Part shown: positions 35,860 through 46,869 of the stretch, piece by piece | How positions within the stretch are numbered: the stretch's first letter is position 1 | Layout of the letters: the number at the start of each line of letters is the position of its first letter | Origin: Apricaphanius iberus | Lineage: Eukaryota > Chordata > Actinopteri > Cyprinodontiformes > Aphaniidae | Assembly (NCBI GenBank): GCA_028564705.1 | Contig: JAPXFQ010001140.1 | Span: 310,001 to 374,000, forward strand | Reading direction: 5' to 3' | Length of the DNA stretch: 64,000 nt | The notes under the pieces: model-generated | Database searches by the model: none | The model's input: the letters and a program-made list of their open reading frames with translations, nothing else | What the model was told of the DNA's origin: nothing | Position numbers and translations under genes: made by a program

Positions 35860-37885
35860 TATTCCTATTTTGTTTCAGTTTTTTGTTGTTGCGTTACCGA
35901 TTTTTCTTGTTGCATTCTGGGGTTTTCTCATTGCGTTGCAGCTTTTTCTTGCTGCCATTACAGCTTTTTCCTGTTGAGTTGCAGCTTTTGTCATTGCGTT
36001 AAGGCCTTTTGTTGTTGCTTTACGGCTTTTTCTTGATGCGTTGCAGCTTTCTCCTTGTTGCATAGTAAGAAGCTTTATTTTTTTGTTACATTGCAGCTAG
36101 ACCTGGGCGGTATACCGGTTCATACCGAAAACCGGTGTTTTTTTTCGTTATATGAATTTTTAATATACCCCTATACCGGTGAACAGCTCGGACAACTTCT
36201 GGAAAGTTTAATGAGGGGAAGTGTTTCAGCCAGGACCGATTTCACTGCTACACGCTCTTCAACACAGTGTACAAAATAATGTTTTTAACTAAGTTTAGCT
36301 GCTGGTAGGAGCGAAGCACACAATTCTGATTAAGTAATTCTAAAAAAGAGGAGCCTCGTCTATAGTTGAAAAAGTTTATCGGCTTTAAAATGTCAGACAA
36401 GAACCGAACGGAATTTCTTTTACAAACGCTATTGAGAGTAACCAGTGGGGGAGAGTGTTGGACGCTATTTTACCGTCTGTAAGTAAATGCGTTCGACAGC
36501 GGCAAAACCAGTAGAATAGAAATTATTAATAGCGCTATATATTATATATATACCGTTTACGATACTTCTGCCATCTTTTTTTCTGTTATCTGAATATTAA
36601 CCAGCTAATAATCACCTACGGTCACCATGTTTATTTTACTTCTTCTTTGGCAAAATCCGATCTGAGTCTATACTCTGCCCCCTAGCGGGAATCTTCAGTA
36701 CTACATGCAAAGAGGTTAGAAGATGCAATTTCTGGCTTGCGCCAACATGAGCTTAAAAAAAATTATACTTTCAGCCTTAGAGCATCAAGAATGTCTACTA
36801 GAATCATAATTATTTTAATTATTTTCATATCATTCACCCGTGTCTGGAAAAAACAACATGATGCAGTCATATGGCAGTAAAATGGGCTATTTAAAGGACA
36901 TATTTATATTCTTCATTCTTAGAAGACAATGTGGATATGTATGGAAATTGTATGGAAAAAAATACTGTTAAATACCGTAATACCGATATGTTTTTAAAAA
37001 AATACCGTGATATGAACATTTTGCCATACCACCCACCCCTAATTGCAGCTTTTCCAGGCTGCATTACAGCTCAATGATTTAAGGCTTCTTCCTGTTGGGT
37101 TGCATCTTTTTCCATGTTGCATTCTGGCTTTTTCTCATTGCGTTGCAGCTTCGTTCCGTTGCGCTTGCGGCTTCTTCCTGTTGCGTTGCATCTTGTGCCA
37201 TGTTACATTCTGGCTTTTTCTCATTGCGTTGCAGCTTCGTTCCGTTGCGCTTGCGGCTTCTTCCTGTTGCGTTGCATCTTGTGCCATGTTACATTCTGGC
37301 TTTTTCTCATTGCGTTGCAGCTTCTTCCTGTTGCGTTGCAGCTTCTTCCTGTTGCGTTGCAGCTTCTTCCTGTTGCGTTGCAGCTTCTTCCTGTTGCGTT
37401 GCAGCTTCTTCCTGTTGCGTTGCAGCTTCTTCCTGTTGCGTTGCAGCTTCTTCCTGTTGCGTTGCATCTTGTGCCAAGTTACATTCTGGCTTTTTCTCAT
37501 TGCGCTGCGGCTTCGTCCGGTTGCGTTGCGGCTTCTTCCTGCTGTGTTGCAGCTTCTTCCTGCTCAGTTACAGCTTCTTCCTGTTGCGTTGCAACATCTT
37601 CCAGCTATGTTACGGCTTCTTCCTGTTGCGTTGCAGCATCTTCTTGCTGTGTTACGGCTTCTTCCTGTTGCGTTGCAGCTTCTTCCTATTGCAATCAGCT
37701 GTTTCTCATTGCGTTGCAGGTCCTTCCTGTTCCGTTGCAACTTTTTCATGTTGCTGTTTGGCTTTTTGTCAAAGAGTTGCCACTCATTGCGCTAAGGCTT
37801 TTTCTTGTTGCTTTCCGTTTTTTTATTGTTGTGTTAAGGCTTCTTCCTATTCGGTTGCAGGTTTTATAGTTGCATTACTTCTTTT
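35860..37885. repeat. minisatellite built on a TTGCGTTGCAGCTTCTTCC motif, split by a hAT insertion
   Basis: Diverged units occur at 35860-36097 and 37042-37885. The core at 37321-37467 has seven 21-bp units CTTCTTCCTGTTGCGTTGCA(G), six identical and the last with one change. An 86-bp higher-order unit starts at 37100, 37186 and 37272. The motif has no stop in any plus-strand frame and is open on the minus strand too, which gives long but repeat-generated frames. Confidence 0.85.
36098..37041. mobile_element. non-autonomous hAT element, 944 bp, inserted in the minisatellite
   Basis: The ends TAGACCTGGGCGGTATACCG and ...CATACCACCCACCCCTA are an inverted pair. Identical octamers ATTGCAGC flank it at 36090-36097 and 37042-37049. 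No transposase. Confidence 0.8.
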
Positions 37886-37889
37886 TCTT

Positions 37890-39780
37890 GTTGCATTATA
37901 GTGTTTGCTTTTTGTCAACGTTTCTGGGCCACTGTCGAGTTTTGCTTTGTTTTAACAATAGCAGTAGTGTTTTGTTTTCATACTTTTTATCTTCATTTGA
38001 ACGACTTCTGAACGTTTGTAGATACAAACAGCTTGGAGATGTGACATTAAAACAACAAGTGGAAGTTCCTAGTTAGAGTTACCAGCCAGAAGACTGCACA
38101 GATCAGCTCCTACATGTTCAGCCGTCACAAGCAGCTGGGCTGTAAAACAGCTAAGTTAGCCACATTAGCTACGAAGCTAAAGAGCCTGTAGGGCTACAGT
38201 GATAATTCAGATGTCTCAACCTGTTTTCACACAGTGGAATCAGTTGATGACTACAATCAGGAGAAAAGGTGTAAATAGGTTCAGAGTGGCTAAACCTCAT
38301 CACAAAAAAAAACAACATCTAGAGAAAAACAGCCTGCAGAAAGACACAGGAAACAGCAGCAGCTGCGCAGTTCGGTGATATATTTCTGCTTCACCTTTAT
38401 TCGGTTCCATAAAGCAGCTTCTACCATCACAGAAGGAATAAAAGGCTTATTTACCGCGTTATCACTCGGGACAGTCGATCCAGGTTCAGCCGAAAAGGTC
38501 TGAGCCGCCTGACGTGGTTGTTTCTGACAGCAACTACCCTGCGTCAACCGCTCATGCGGTTACTTTCGAATTAAAAGTGGAAAAAGTATCTTTCCGTGGT
38601 AACAGTCAAAATAAAAGCATTGAAACCCGAAATCTCACCCGTCTTCCATTCATAGGAAAAGTGCGCCGCCTAGTGGTTATTGGCGGACTTACCACAGCTT
38701 TCAAAAAACCTTCACACTACTTTGAACACATCTAGGATTTTCTCTACTGGATATCTTCTAAAAATATTAAATGCCCTTCATTAACTTTTCAAGCAATTAG
38801 ATTTGGTCTTCAAACTGAAAATAAAAAAAAATAGAATTTTGAAATAACAACTTAATCATTTTTGCCAAAATTCTTCATTCATAAATGTTTTTTCTTAAAA
38901 ATCACTCCAGTTTTTGTTGGTTTTAAAAATGAAGACCTGTTATGTAAGGCTTCATTAAATAAATGTACCTTAAACAAAGCTCATGCCTTACTTGATTTTT
39001 TGATGCATCCTTTCGATTAATTTAACAAGATTGTCTACATGTTCTTTTATGTAATGTCACTTTACTGTACATTTATGTTCCTACGGATTATCCCTGATCC
39101 AAACTGATTTTTAAATGTTCTTTTTTTACTACTGCTATGTTCTTAACCACTTAAACTTGTACATCATAACTTGTTGAAATAAGTTCTCTATTGTTGTATT
39201 GTTTGCTAATTAAAACAATGCCACTCAAAACCTGTTAAAAGTTGTGACCACAAATATCAGAATTTGGCTACTTTGTTGTGATTAAAATAAAAGTGTTATT
39301 TGAAAAAAAAGAAAATCTTTAAACACTTTTAACTTGTAATTCTATTACTTTTGTAACATAATTTCCGAGTTTTTTTTCTGGAAAATATGTTTAATTGATA
39401 TCAGTAATTCTGAATTTTTACTCCTAATTTTGCTACTTATCGACATCAGAGAATTTCCCTTTTTTTCTGAAAAATATGTGGCTTTTATCTTAGAATTTCA
39501 GAGCTTTATAGGCTGAAATTTACTACAAAATATTTTCATTTTGTTTTATAATGGCCCTAATACTCCGTCGTAGAATTTAAACGCGCGCCACACTTTTTAG
39601 GTTTATAATAATCTATCATACACCGAGTGAAATCTGTGGTTGTAACATGACCAAATATGGTATAAAGCTGGGGTGCGAACACTTTTGCACTATAAACAGA
39701 ACATAAAACGTTAAGAGAGAGTTCAGATAAGTAGATATTCACGAAGCCAGGATTTGATCGTCAAACTCAAGAAGCAAAAG
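37890..39780. other. upstream region of arl6ip6, no gene recognised
   Basis: 38740-39560 is strongly AT-rich. 38440-38560 is more GC/CpG-rich but shows no exon I can support. The arl6ip6 promoter presumably lies just before 39780, where CpG content rises. Confidence 0.4.
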
Positions 39781-39982
39781 AGCAATGCGTTTTGTGATAC
39801 GGCGGCCGTTAGAGGACAATCTTTGGCGGAAGAAAGGTAAAGTAGTTCCTGGATGCGAGGCGGATCAGCGAACCAGTCCAGAACCAGAAGCGCTCCGACA
39901 TGCCGGGCGGTGCGTCCCTCAGCCCGGCCTGATCCCCACGGTAGCCAGACTACATCCACAGCTCTCCGGAGCGGGACGGATC

Positions 39983-40130
39983 ATGTCCGCACACGGGCTC
40001 AGTGGGAGTGGGAGGCCGCGGAGCTGCGGGCTCACACCGTGGCTTACTGTCACATTCTCGGTTCTGGGCTCGGCTGTTGCCGTGGTTGCTGTGGGTTCCC
40101 TCTGCGCCCTCATGTATCCCATACTTAGAG
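39983..40130 (+). CDS. arl6ip6: arl6ip6 coding exon 1
   Basis: It encodes MSAHGLSGSGRPRSCGLTPW and the first membrane segment ending YPILR. The donor is AGAG|GTATCT. It lies in a locally GC- and CpG-rich stretch (about 39780-40120), typical of a vertebrate promoter and first exon. Confidence 0.8.
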
Positions 40131-42691
40131 GTATCTTTATCTCGCCCGTAACACTCTCTGAGTTACGTTAGACTTGTGACTGAAGCTGTGTCAGCCTGTA
40201 GGAACACAGATGATTTCTTACTGACCTCTGCTGAATGTTTCAGAGCTGCGAGCTGGGCGGCTAACAGCAGAGAATGGGACTGAAGAAAAGATGCTTGGTG
40301 AGTAGTCCAGGGTTTATTTTCATATTAAAGGTCATCCAGTATATGGAGGACCATCTCTGCCAAAATTGGCAATAAATAAATAAAGATGGAAATAAATAAA
40401 AATGTGAATAAAATACAAATTTAAATATATAAATACATGTGGAAATATATTCATATTTATTTAACCATTTATTTATCCATTAACATTAGGGATGTAGGGA
40501 AATATTGATACGCCAATATACTGCGATATTTGTTGTCGTGATATCGATATTCAAAAGCAATGCCTCAGTATTTTTGTTGTTGTTTGAATGGAACCATTGA
40601 TGATGGCAGTAATTTTTGTAGAAACCGTAATAGTATGACCGCTAGTTATTTTTTTTGTCACCTAATAAAAATGGATGTGTTATGTGTAAAACAGGTTAAT
40701 GTGTTTAAAATTGGCTTGACAATTTTTACTACAGTTAAATTCTGTTTTAAAATTCACGGAGTACAGTCTTAACTGTAGTACTGCGATACAGCGCAATACA
40801 TCGTATCATATACTGGGTTGTTTGAAATATGTTTCACATCAGAATTTACTTAAACGATCTCACACGATTCTTTATTCCGTAATCTTCCCAGACTTAGCAA
40901 CTTTTCCTCCAGTTTTTCCTTTCACCCAACTTTCCAGGTTCTTTAAAATGATCTTACTCTCTCCGGTAAACCATGTTAATATTATAACATAACATCCATC
41001 CATCCATTTTCTGAACTGCTTATTCCTCACGTGGTTGCGGGTGGGCTGGTGCCTATCTCCAGCTGTCAACGGGCAAGAGGCGGGGTACACCCTGGGTAGG
41101 TCGCCAGTCTATCACAGAGCCACACATAGAGACAGACAGGACAAACAACCATGCACGCACACACTCACGCCTAAGGACAATTTAGAGTGATTAATTAACC
41201 TTGCAGTCATGTTTTTGGCCTGTGGGAGGAAGCCGGAGCACCCGGAGGGAACCCACGCATGCACAGGGAGACAATGCAAACTCCATGCAGAAAGGCCCTG
41301 GGCCAAAATACGAACCCACAACCTTCTTGCTGCAAGTTAACAGTGCTAACCACTGTGCCGCACATTATAACATAACATTTTCATATACATTTTTTTTTTG
41401 CTACTGTTTTTTAATCATGTTCTAAGCAAAAGATAACCATAATCGCCCCAATAGACGGAAATGAACTAAGCAGTTGCTTAGGGCCCCCACACCCATCAAG
41501 GTCCTCCCATAAATGCTGAAATTGAAGAAAGACTAAAGATGTTAAAATGTATGAAAATGTGCATATTACTCCATTTGATTTTGTTTTGTTTCACTGTGGA
41601 TTATAAAAAAAATCTATTGTTGTGTGGTAAATTATTTGTAACAAATTATTTTATGATTAAAAAAAATATATATTTATTTAAAAAATGCTTCAAAAATATT
41701 TAAATCCAACTAATTTAAAGGAATAAAAATCCAACTACTGTACCTTTTTTACTTTTGAAATGTTTTTTTAAGAATTTGATTGAAGCTAAAATAAATTTTT
41801 TGATATTCATAGTTTGATTGTTGTGTTACCAGTGTTACAATCTGATGCTTTAACCTATTTATCCTAGTTTAACCTTTATTTGAGATAAAGATTGTCTCAG
41901 ATTATGTTAATAATTATCTCTAATTGATTTTTAGGATGAGCTAAAAAAAAACTCCTACTTTCCCAGATTAGACATAATCTTGATTGAAACGCTGTTATTG
42001 TGGGTAGTGGTCTTAAAAGAAAGGGGGATCCCCTGAGGCAAAACCTGCTTAAGGCCCCATAAGACTTTGGGCCGGCCCTACCAATAGGAGAAATATGCCA
42101 GTGTTATTATTACAGCAGTCTCTCTTAATTAATTAAATTATTAATGAAAATTTAAATGTTGATGAACTACAGTAAACCCTTACAGCACGACCACAGTGAG
42201 TGTATGTAAACTTCTCGAAATCGTCCCATTTTAATTTCCAACTTTAAGAATGAACGGATTGCAGGTTTAGTTATTATTCTACCCAAACCGATGGAGAAAC
42301 AGTTTTTTCCTTCCAGTTCAGTTGATTACTCTAGCAGCGGTTTCTATTCTATCTTTATCCCAATAATCCTGTGTGGTCCTCAGGTTTCTGGAGTGTCCTA
42401 GTGATCTCCGCTATTGCAGGATGCATTTCCTGCATCTTCTCGTGGAACCTCACTTACCTCGACTCGTACCAGCCTGGCACGTCATTCCCAAACTCCCTGT
42501 CACTGCTCGATTTCAGGTACTGCTGGCTGCCACTGGATGTAGGTTTAGCTTTATTTTACTGGATTATATGACGTGTCTCCTTGCTTTTTTGCTGCAGAGA
42601 TGCTTCCAGCGGTGGATTCGACATGGGATCTGGGCTCTGTGTTCTGAACGGCATCCTGGCCATGCTCACTGTCATCTGGAGCCTCTCCTGA
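39983..42691 (+). CDS. arl6ip6: ADP-ribosylation factor-like 6 interacting protein 6, 4 coding exons
   Basis: A small multi-pass membrane protein, named for binding the ciliary GTPase ARL6. Coding exons 39983-40130, 40244-40297, 42384-42516 and 42598-42691 join in phase across GT-AG introns to 142 residues. Three membrane segments are visible: near residues 17-47 (LTVTFSVLGSAVAVVAVGSL), FWSVLVISAIAGCISCIFSW, and a C-terminal one (VLNGILAMLTVIWSLS). The block FSWNLTYLDSYQPG and the ending GILAMLTVIWSL match the human family signature (FSWTVTYFDSFEPG; GIVAALTVAWCLM). An in-frame upstream ATG at 39785 would add 66 residues and give 208, nearer the human 226. I chose 39983 because the upstream part lacks recognisable family sequence, so the start is uncertain. 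Confidence 0.88.
40244..40297 (+). CDS. arl6ip6: arl6ip6 coding exon 2
   Basis: A 54-nt exon encoding ELRAGRLTAENGTEEKML, the loop after the first membrane segment. The human counterpart is KELHAENLKNEDDVDTGLL. It is bounded by TTTCAG and GTGAGT. Confidence 0.85.
40490..40835. mobile_element. MITE-like fragment in arl6ip6 intron 2
   Basis: TAGGGATGTAGGGAAATATT and GATACGCCAATATACTGCGA lie at the left. TACTGCGATACAGCGCAATA and CATCGTATCATATAC lie at the right. The two sides are loosely complementary, as in hAT-derived MITEs. The right terminus is incomplete. Confidence 0.4.
40988..41365. repeat. (CCATCCATC)-tailed teleost repeat, copy 1
   Basis: CATCCATCCATCCATTTTCT is followed by the familiar block GGTACACCCTGGGTAGGTCG, CCAGTCTATCACAGAG, GACAATTTAGAGTGATTAAT and GAACCCACGCATGCACAGGG. 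I take it as a non-LTR-retrotransposon-derived repeat; the clade is not certain. Confidence 0.6.
41437..42080. mobile_element. possible hAT-type MITE in arl6ip6 intron 2
   Basis: CTAAGCAGTTGCTTAGGGCC near the left and CTGAGGCAAAACCTGCTTAA with GGGCCGGCCCTA at the right are loosely inverted. No target duplication was confirmed. Confidence 0.35.
42384..42516 (+). CDS. arl6ip6: arl6ip6 coding exon 3
   Basis: It encodes FWSVLVISAIAGCISCIFSW, NLTYLDSYQPGTSFPNSLSL and LDF. This is the most conserved part of the family and the main basis of the identification. Confidence 0.93.
42598..42691 (+). CDS. arl6ip6: arl6ip6 coding exon 4 (stop codon)
   Basis: It encodes DASSGGFDMGSGLCVLNGIL and AMLTVIWSLS followed by TGA. 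It follows exon 3 after an 81-bp intron with a pyrimidine-rich acceptor (GCTGCAG). Confidence 0.92.
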
Positions 42692-42912
42692 GACCAGAAG
42701 ACGATACACTTTCGGAAATATCTTTAGTATTATACAACTCCATAATTTACTAACCCAACATACACTTTGGGTTCATATTTCTGTATGACAAAATAAGGGG
42801 TCTAGTGTAAGATTAGTCTAAGATTATGTAAGAACCTGGAGGTTCTGCAGCTATAATGTGGAATCATGTACTTTTTTTAACCATTCATTGCTGTATTTAG
42901 ACTCAATCCCTA

Positions 42913-42918
42913 AATAAA
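42913..42918 (+). terminator. arl6ip6 polyadenylation signal
   Basis: An AATAAA lies about 220 bp after the arl6ip6 stop and is followed by T/GT-rich sequence. This gives a compact 3' UTR. Confidence 0.55.
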
Positions 42919-43074
42919 TATTATTTGTCTTTCGGTTCTGTTTTTACTACACAGTGTTTTAGAGTTTCAACAAACAATCTTTCGACTTTTGGAAATGAAG
43001 TTTTGGTGAGTAATGGGTAAAATATGTATTTTTCCTGCTCTTCTCTAACAATAAACACATAAACCAAGCAGCTG

Positions 43075-43205
43075 GTATATGGCTGTGGAAAAGTATTCGA
43101 TCCCTTGCAGATTCCTCCCAGTTTTCTTTATATTCACACTGAAAGTTTCAGATCATAAAACTAATAATATCCGTCGAAGATAATTTAAGGACATACAAAA
43201 ATTTA
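43075..43205. repeat. Tc1-like terminal fragment
   Basis: GGCTGTGGAAAAGTATTCGA, then GAAAGTTTCAGATCATAAAA and AATATCCGTCGAAGATAATT, resembles a Tc1-like terminal region common in fish. No transposase follows. Confidence 0.4.
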
Positions 43206-43224
43206 AAATTAAACTTTTTTCCGT

Positions 43225-43445
43225 CATAAATTACCCTTTGTCACCGATCCTGTTCATAACATTTATGGACAGGATTTCTAAAAATGGAGCGGTAGATCGA
43301 TAGACGGATTGGTAAGGCGTCTACAGTTATGCGGGCGCTGTACCGGTCCGTTGTGGTGAAGAGAGAGCTCAGCCGAAAGGCCAGGCTCTCGATTTACCGG
43401 TCGATCTACGTTCCTACCCTCATCTACGGTCATGAACTCTGGGTT
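43225..43445 (+). mobile_element. non-LTR retrotransposon reverse-transcriptase fragment
   Basis: A first block encodes residues like SPILFITFMDRIS. It jumps without the intervening catalytic part to a block encoding AGAVPVRCGEERAQ / SIYRSIYVPTLIYGHELWV in shifting frames. A large internal deletion joined the two parts near 43280. Confidence 0.5.
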
Positions 43446-44126
43446 ATCTACCCATGTCTGCAAACCAAGTAAAGTATAAGCTTCTTAAAATGCGGTGGGT
43501 CTAGATGTTATCAGTTCCAGGCTCCTGAGGTACTGTGCTGACCAGTTGTGTAGTTTTATTAAATGCATAAGGTCAGTAACCTCTATCTACTTCTGGTCAA
43601 TTGGTCCCCTTCTTTAAAAGTCATTTTCTGATCCCATTTGAAATGTACCATTGATTTAACGTATCTGTGAATTCTAAAGAGACATTTTGATGTTGGGAAA
43701 GCGATAATTTTCCAACGGCAGCAAAAGTTACTTTAGATTTTGTGTGAAAACGACTACAACTGCTTGTCTCACAAAATGTATGTCACCAGCCCACACAGAG
43801 GTGGCCATGAGTTTAGCGAACTTTGCATCCTTCATCCAGGACAAAGGAAGGAGCACTTAATGTCGAGAACACCAGTATAAATCTGACCATGTGGAAAGTG
43901 CCAGCTATGCAAAAGGAGAAATAGGTGACTGTGAGCCAGCATGTGGTGCGAGCTCTACAAGGTAACGGTGAGTATATCGAGTGCTAGCTAATGTTAACTA
44001 ATGTCATATATGTGAATTTTGATTTGTTGTCTTTAATGACAAAAACACAAATCACATGACAAACAGTCAAAACTTACATCATCAGTTATCATTTAAAGTA
44101 CAGCACTTGTGTATTTCAGAGTGTAA

Positions 44127-44557
44127 TGGTGCGTTCAGACCGCACACTTTGTCTGCGTCAAGCAACGGTCCCAACGCATGTAGTTTGACACATATACATT
44201 TTTAAGCTGAAGCTTGCAAAGCACGTGGGCGGGCTTTTCTCTGCCGGATGTTTTAAACACAAGCGGATCATGAGTGGCTAGTCATTGTCGACGTCAGCTG
44301 ACGTCAGTACAGTGAGACGCTCTGATTGTTTGGCGCACTGCGTCAAGTCCGTCAAAAGTTCTTCTAGCTGAACTTCTGCGTTGCTCGCGTTTGCTACGTT
44401 GCCGCTTGAAACGCAGGTAACGGTTGAAAAGTTGACGAAGCCAATGCACACAACGCACCACAGAGACTCTGACAGACCTCTGAGGGAGTCACCCACAGAC
44501 TTTACATGTAATCTTGCCGCAATTGACGCTGCCGTTTGGGGCGGTGTGAACACACCA
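44127..44557. mobile_element. PIF/Harbinger-like MITE, 431 bp
   Basis: The termini TGGTGCGTTCAGACCGC and GCGGTGTGAACACACCA are inverted. The 3-bp flanks are TAA at 44124-44126 and 44558-44560, fitting the TWA preference of PIF/Harbinger elements. The 98-codon minus-strand frame inside is incidental. Confidence 0.55.
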
Positions 44558-44564
44558 TAAGACA

Positions 44565-45720
44565 AAACGTTCAAGAAAATAACATAGCTCTACAGACTTT
44601 CTTTTTTTCTTGGCCAAGGGATCCATGGACCAGATAGAAGCGGAAGAAACTTAGGCCCCCTATAGGAAGGAAGGGTGCTACCACTGTGGAAGTCTTCCTG
44701 TGTGGTACTGGTGTCTCATGCCTCCAATTAACAGTATGGCATGATTGCTGTTTGTTACACTATTTTCCCTGATTCCAAAGTAAAAGCGGCCCATACAACC
44801 AAACCTACTTTGCATCATTCCAAGGCCCTCTTTCAGCTATAGCCCCATAGGACAATGGTACGATACAATTAGGGCAGAGCCACTAGCGTCACACAGCACA
44901 GTTAATTGATTAGGAGACAAGCGACAAGCAAAAGACATACCGTCATGTTTGTCGTCACACTTGTAAGAAACTATCATTAGGTGTTTGGGTTTAGCCCCAC
45001 CTGCCCAGTAGAGGGCAAAAGAAATTGGAAACAGTCTACTGAATACAACAGACCATCAAAGAGTGTGTTCGCCCTACTGCCCAGTGGAAATTAGGCAAAA
45101 GTTTGCACCTAAGCAGTTACAGGCGGGTGGCACAGATTTCTAATCTGCAGATCCTGGAGAAACTGGTCCTCAGGCATCTCTGCCCTCAGTAAAAGTCCTT
45201 GTTGGACTTGCTGCTGTTGGCATACAAGCCTGGCATAGCTGTCGATTCCACACAATCTCTAAATGCCTCAACACAGAAGAGGACGATTCAGAAAACTTCA
45301 TTGGTTCCAAAGGACAATTAATATGCAGCAAACTTTAGAAAAACATTATGCAAATATATCACAGTCACTCACAAACTGGCAATAGTAGAGGCTCCAATGA
45401 GCAACAGCCACAGAGTACAGATGAGATGGAAAACAAATTAACTCTGTGGACTGATGTCACCATAACCTGACTGGAACAATGGGAGGAATACGATGGTTGT
45501 GGTGATGGATTTCTACACGCCCAGAACCTGTTCGTTCACAGGAGCAATTCTACAGTGTGGTTTTCTGCCGTGAGCTAGCTAGCCAGATATTGCAATTGGT
45601 CAAGGGGGAAGGGCCAAGTGTGATGCAGGAGAAGTGCAAGTAACCTGAGATCCCTCCTTGAGACAGGATGGTGTATTTGAGCAAGTAAGCTTCTCCACTT
45701 TTTTCCTTCAAATGTAAAAA
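44565..45720. other. no gene recognised
   Basis: Scattered short frames, some reminiscent of mobile-element remains, but none supportable. No terminal repeats were found. Confidence 0.35.
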
Positions 45721-45721
45721 T

Positions 45722-46078
45722 TAGCGGTGCACCAACCCAACTTTTTCAGTCCCGATACAGATGCGTGGATTTTGTGCATCTGTCGATACCCGATCTCATA
45801 CTATTGTTGAATTATTAAAACTGTATAACTTCCACCTAATAACTTTCTTCGAGAGACTCCAGGCACCAGACTTTACTAAGACAAAATAACATATGTAATA
45901 TATAAATTTCCCTCAAAAATAAAATTTCAATTGAAAAATTAACCTATTCTGCAAATTGATTGCAGATTTTCCACATTTTAAGTATTGACTCATAGTATCA
46001 GTTAAGTTTAACTGATACCGATACAGGTACATTAGACGGTATCGGGGCCGAAACCAGAAACCAGTATCGGTGCATCCT
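45722..46078. mobile_element. non-autonomous hAT element, GTGCACC family, copy 2
   Basis: TAGCGGTGCACCAACCCAAC at the left and CCAGTATCGGTGCATCCTG at the right. It is collinear with the copy at 10586-10955 (TGTATAACTTC...GAGAGACTC...TTTTCCACATTT). Target duplications are too decayed to call. Confidence 0.55.
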
Positions 46079-46079
46079 G

Positions 46080-46860
46080 GATTATTTTAGGACCTAAAGA
46101 GGAACAATCAAGAGTCAGCACACACATTCGGTTACCACAACTAGAAACTGCCGATCAGGCACAAAATCTAGGTGTATTAATGGACTCGAACCTAAACCTC
46201 CAGGGTCACACAAAGGCAATAACAAGGTCAGCCTTCTATCGCCTGAAGAAAATTTCTAGGATTAAAGGACTGATGTCGCAAATGGACCTTGAAAAACTCA
46301 TCCATGCGTTCGTCTTTAGTTGAATTGATTACTGCAACAGTGTCCTCACAAGTCTACCTAAAAAGTCAATCAGACAGCTGCAGCCGATCCAGAACGCTGC
46401 TGCTGGCGTCCTCACTAGAACCAGGAAAGTAGAACACATCACCCCAGTTCTAAAGTCCTTATACTGGCTCCCAGTAGCTCAGAGAATAGACTTCCAAACA
46501 CTCCTACTAGTTTATAAATCACTGAATGGTTTAGCAACAAAGCATGTTGAAGACCTGTTGTCACTATAGCGACCCCCCCAGAACACTCGGGTCTTCCAAC
46601 CCTTATCCCTTATCTGGAACAAACTTCCAGGTGACTGCAAACCTACTGAAATAGTGAGTTCCTTTAAATGAAGGTTAAAACCCATTACTTTAAAGTTGGG
46701 TAACCGATTAATGATAGCTGCAATGTCACACGTCTCTAATGTGTTTTATGCTTTTACTGATGCTTTATTTCTGCTTTTATTTTATCTTTTAATCACCCAA
46801 AGCAGATTGAATTGCCTTGTTGTTGAAAATGTGCTATACAATTAAAGTTGCATTGCCTAA
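46080..46860 (+). pseudogene. L2/CR1-type LINE reverse-transcriptase C-terminal fragment
   Basis: Conceptual residues include TADQAQNLGVLMDSNLNLQG, then LEKLIHAFVFS, a stop, IDYCNSVLTSLPKKSIRQLQ and HITPVLKSLYWLPVAQRIDF. Several stops and a collapsed segment after VEDLL show decay. The region just upstream is the 45722-46078 hAT. Confidence 0.65.
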
Positions 46861-46869
46861 TGATGCACA

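Noticed and set aside
37321..37467. CRISPR-like array
   Set aside because: The units abut without unique spacers, so this is a minisatellite. The genome is also eukaryotic.
37043..37901. Three overlapping plus-strand frames of 250-268 codons with Ser/Cys/Leu/Phe-rich sequence
   Set aside because: They are generated by a 21-bp tandem repeat without stop codons, have no start context or domain, and contradict each other in frame.
44278..44574. 98-codon minus-strand frame
   Set aside because: It lies within the terminal-repeat element at 44127-44557 and has no homology to a known protein by eye.
44600..44760. Possible zinc-knuckle (CYHCG) suggesting a gag-type remnant
   Set aside because: Only one partial motif in a broken frame, with no neighbouring retroelement domains or long terminal repeats.
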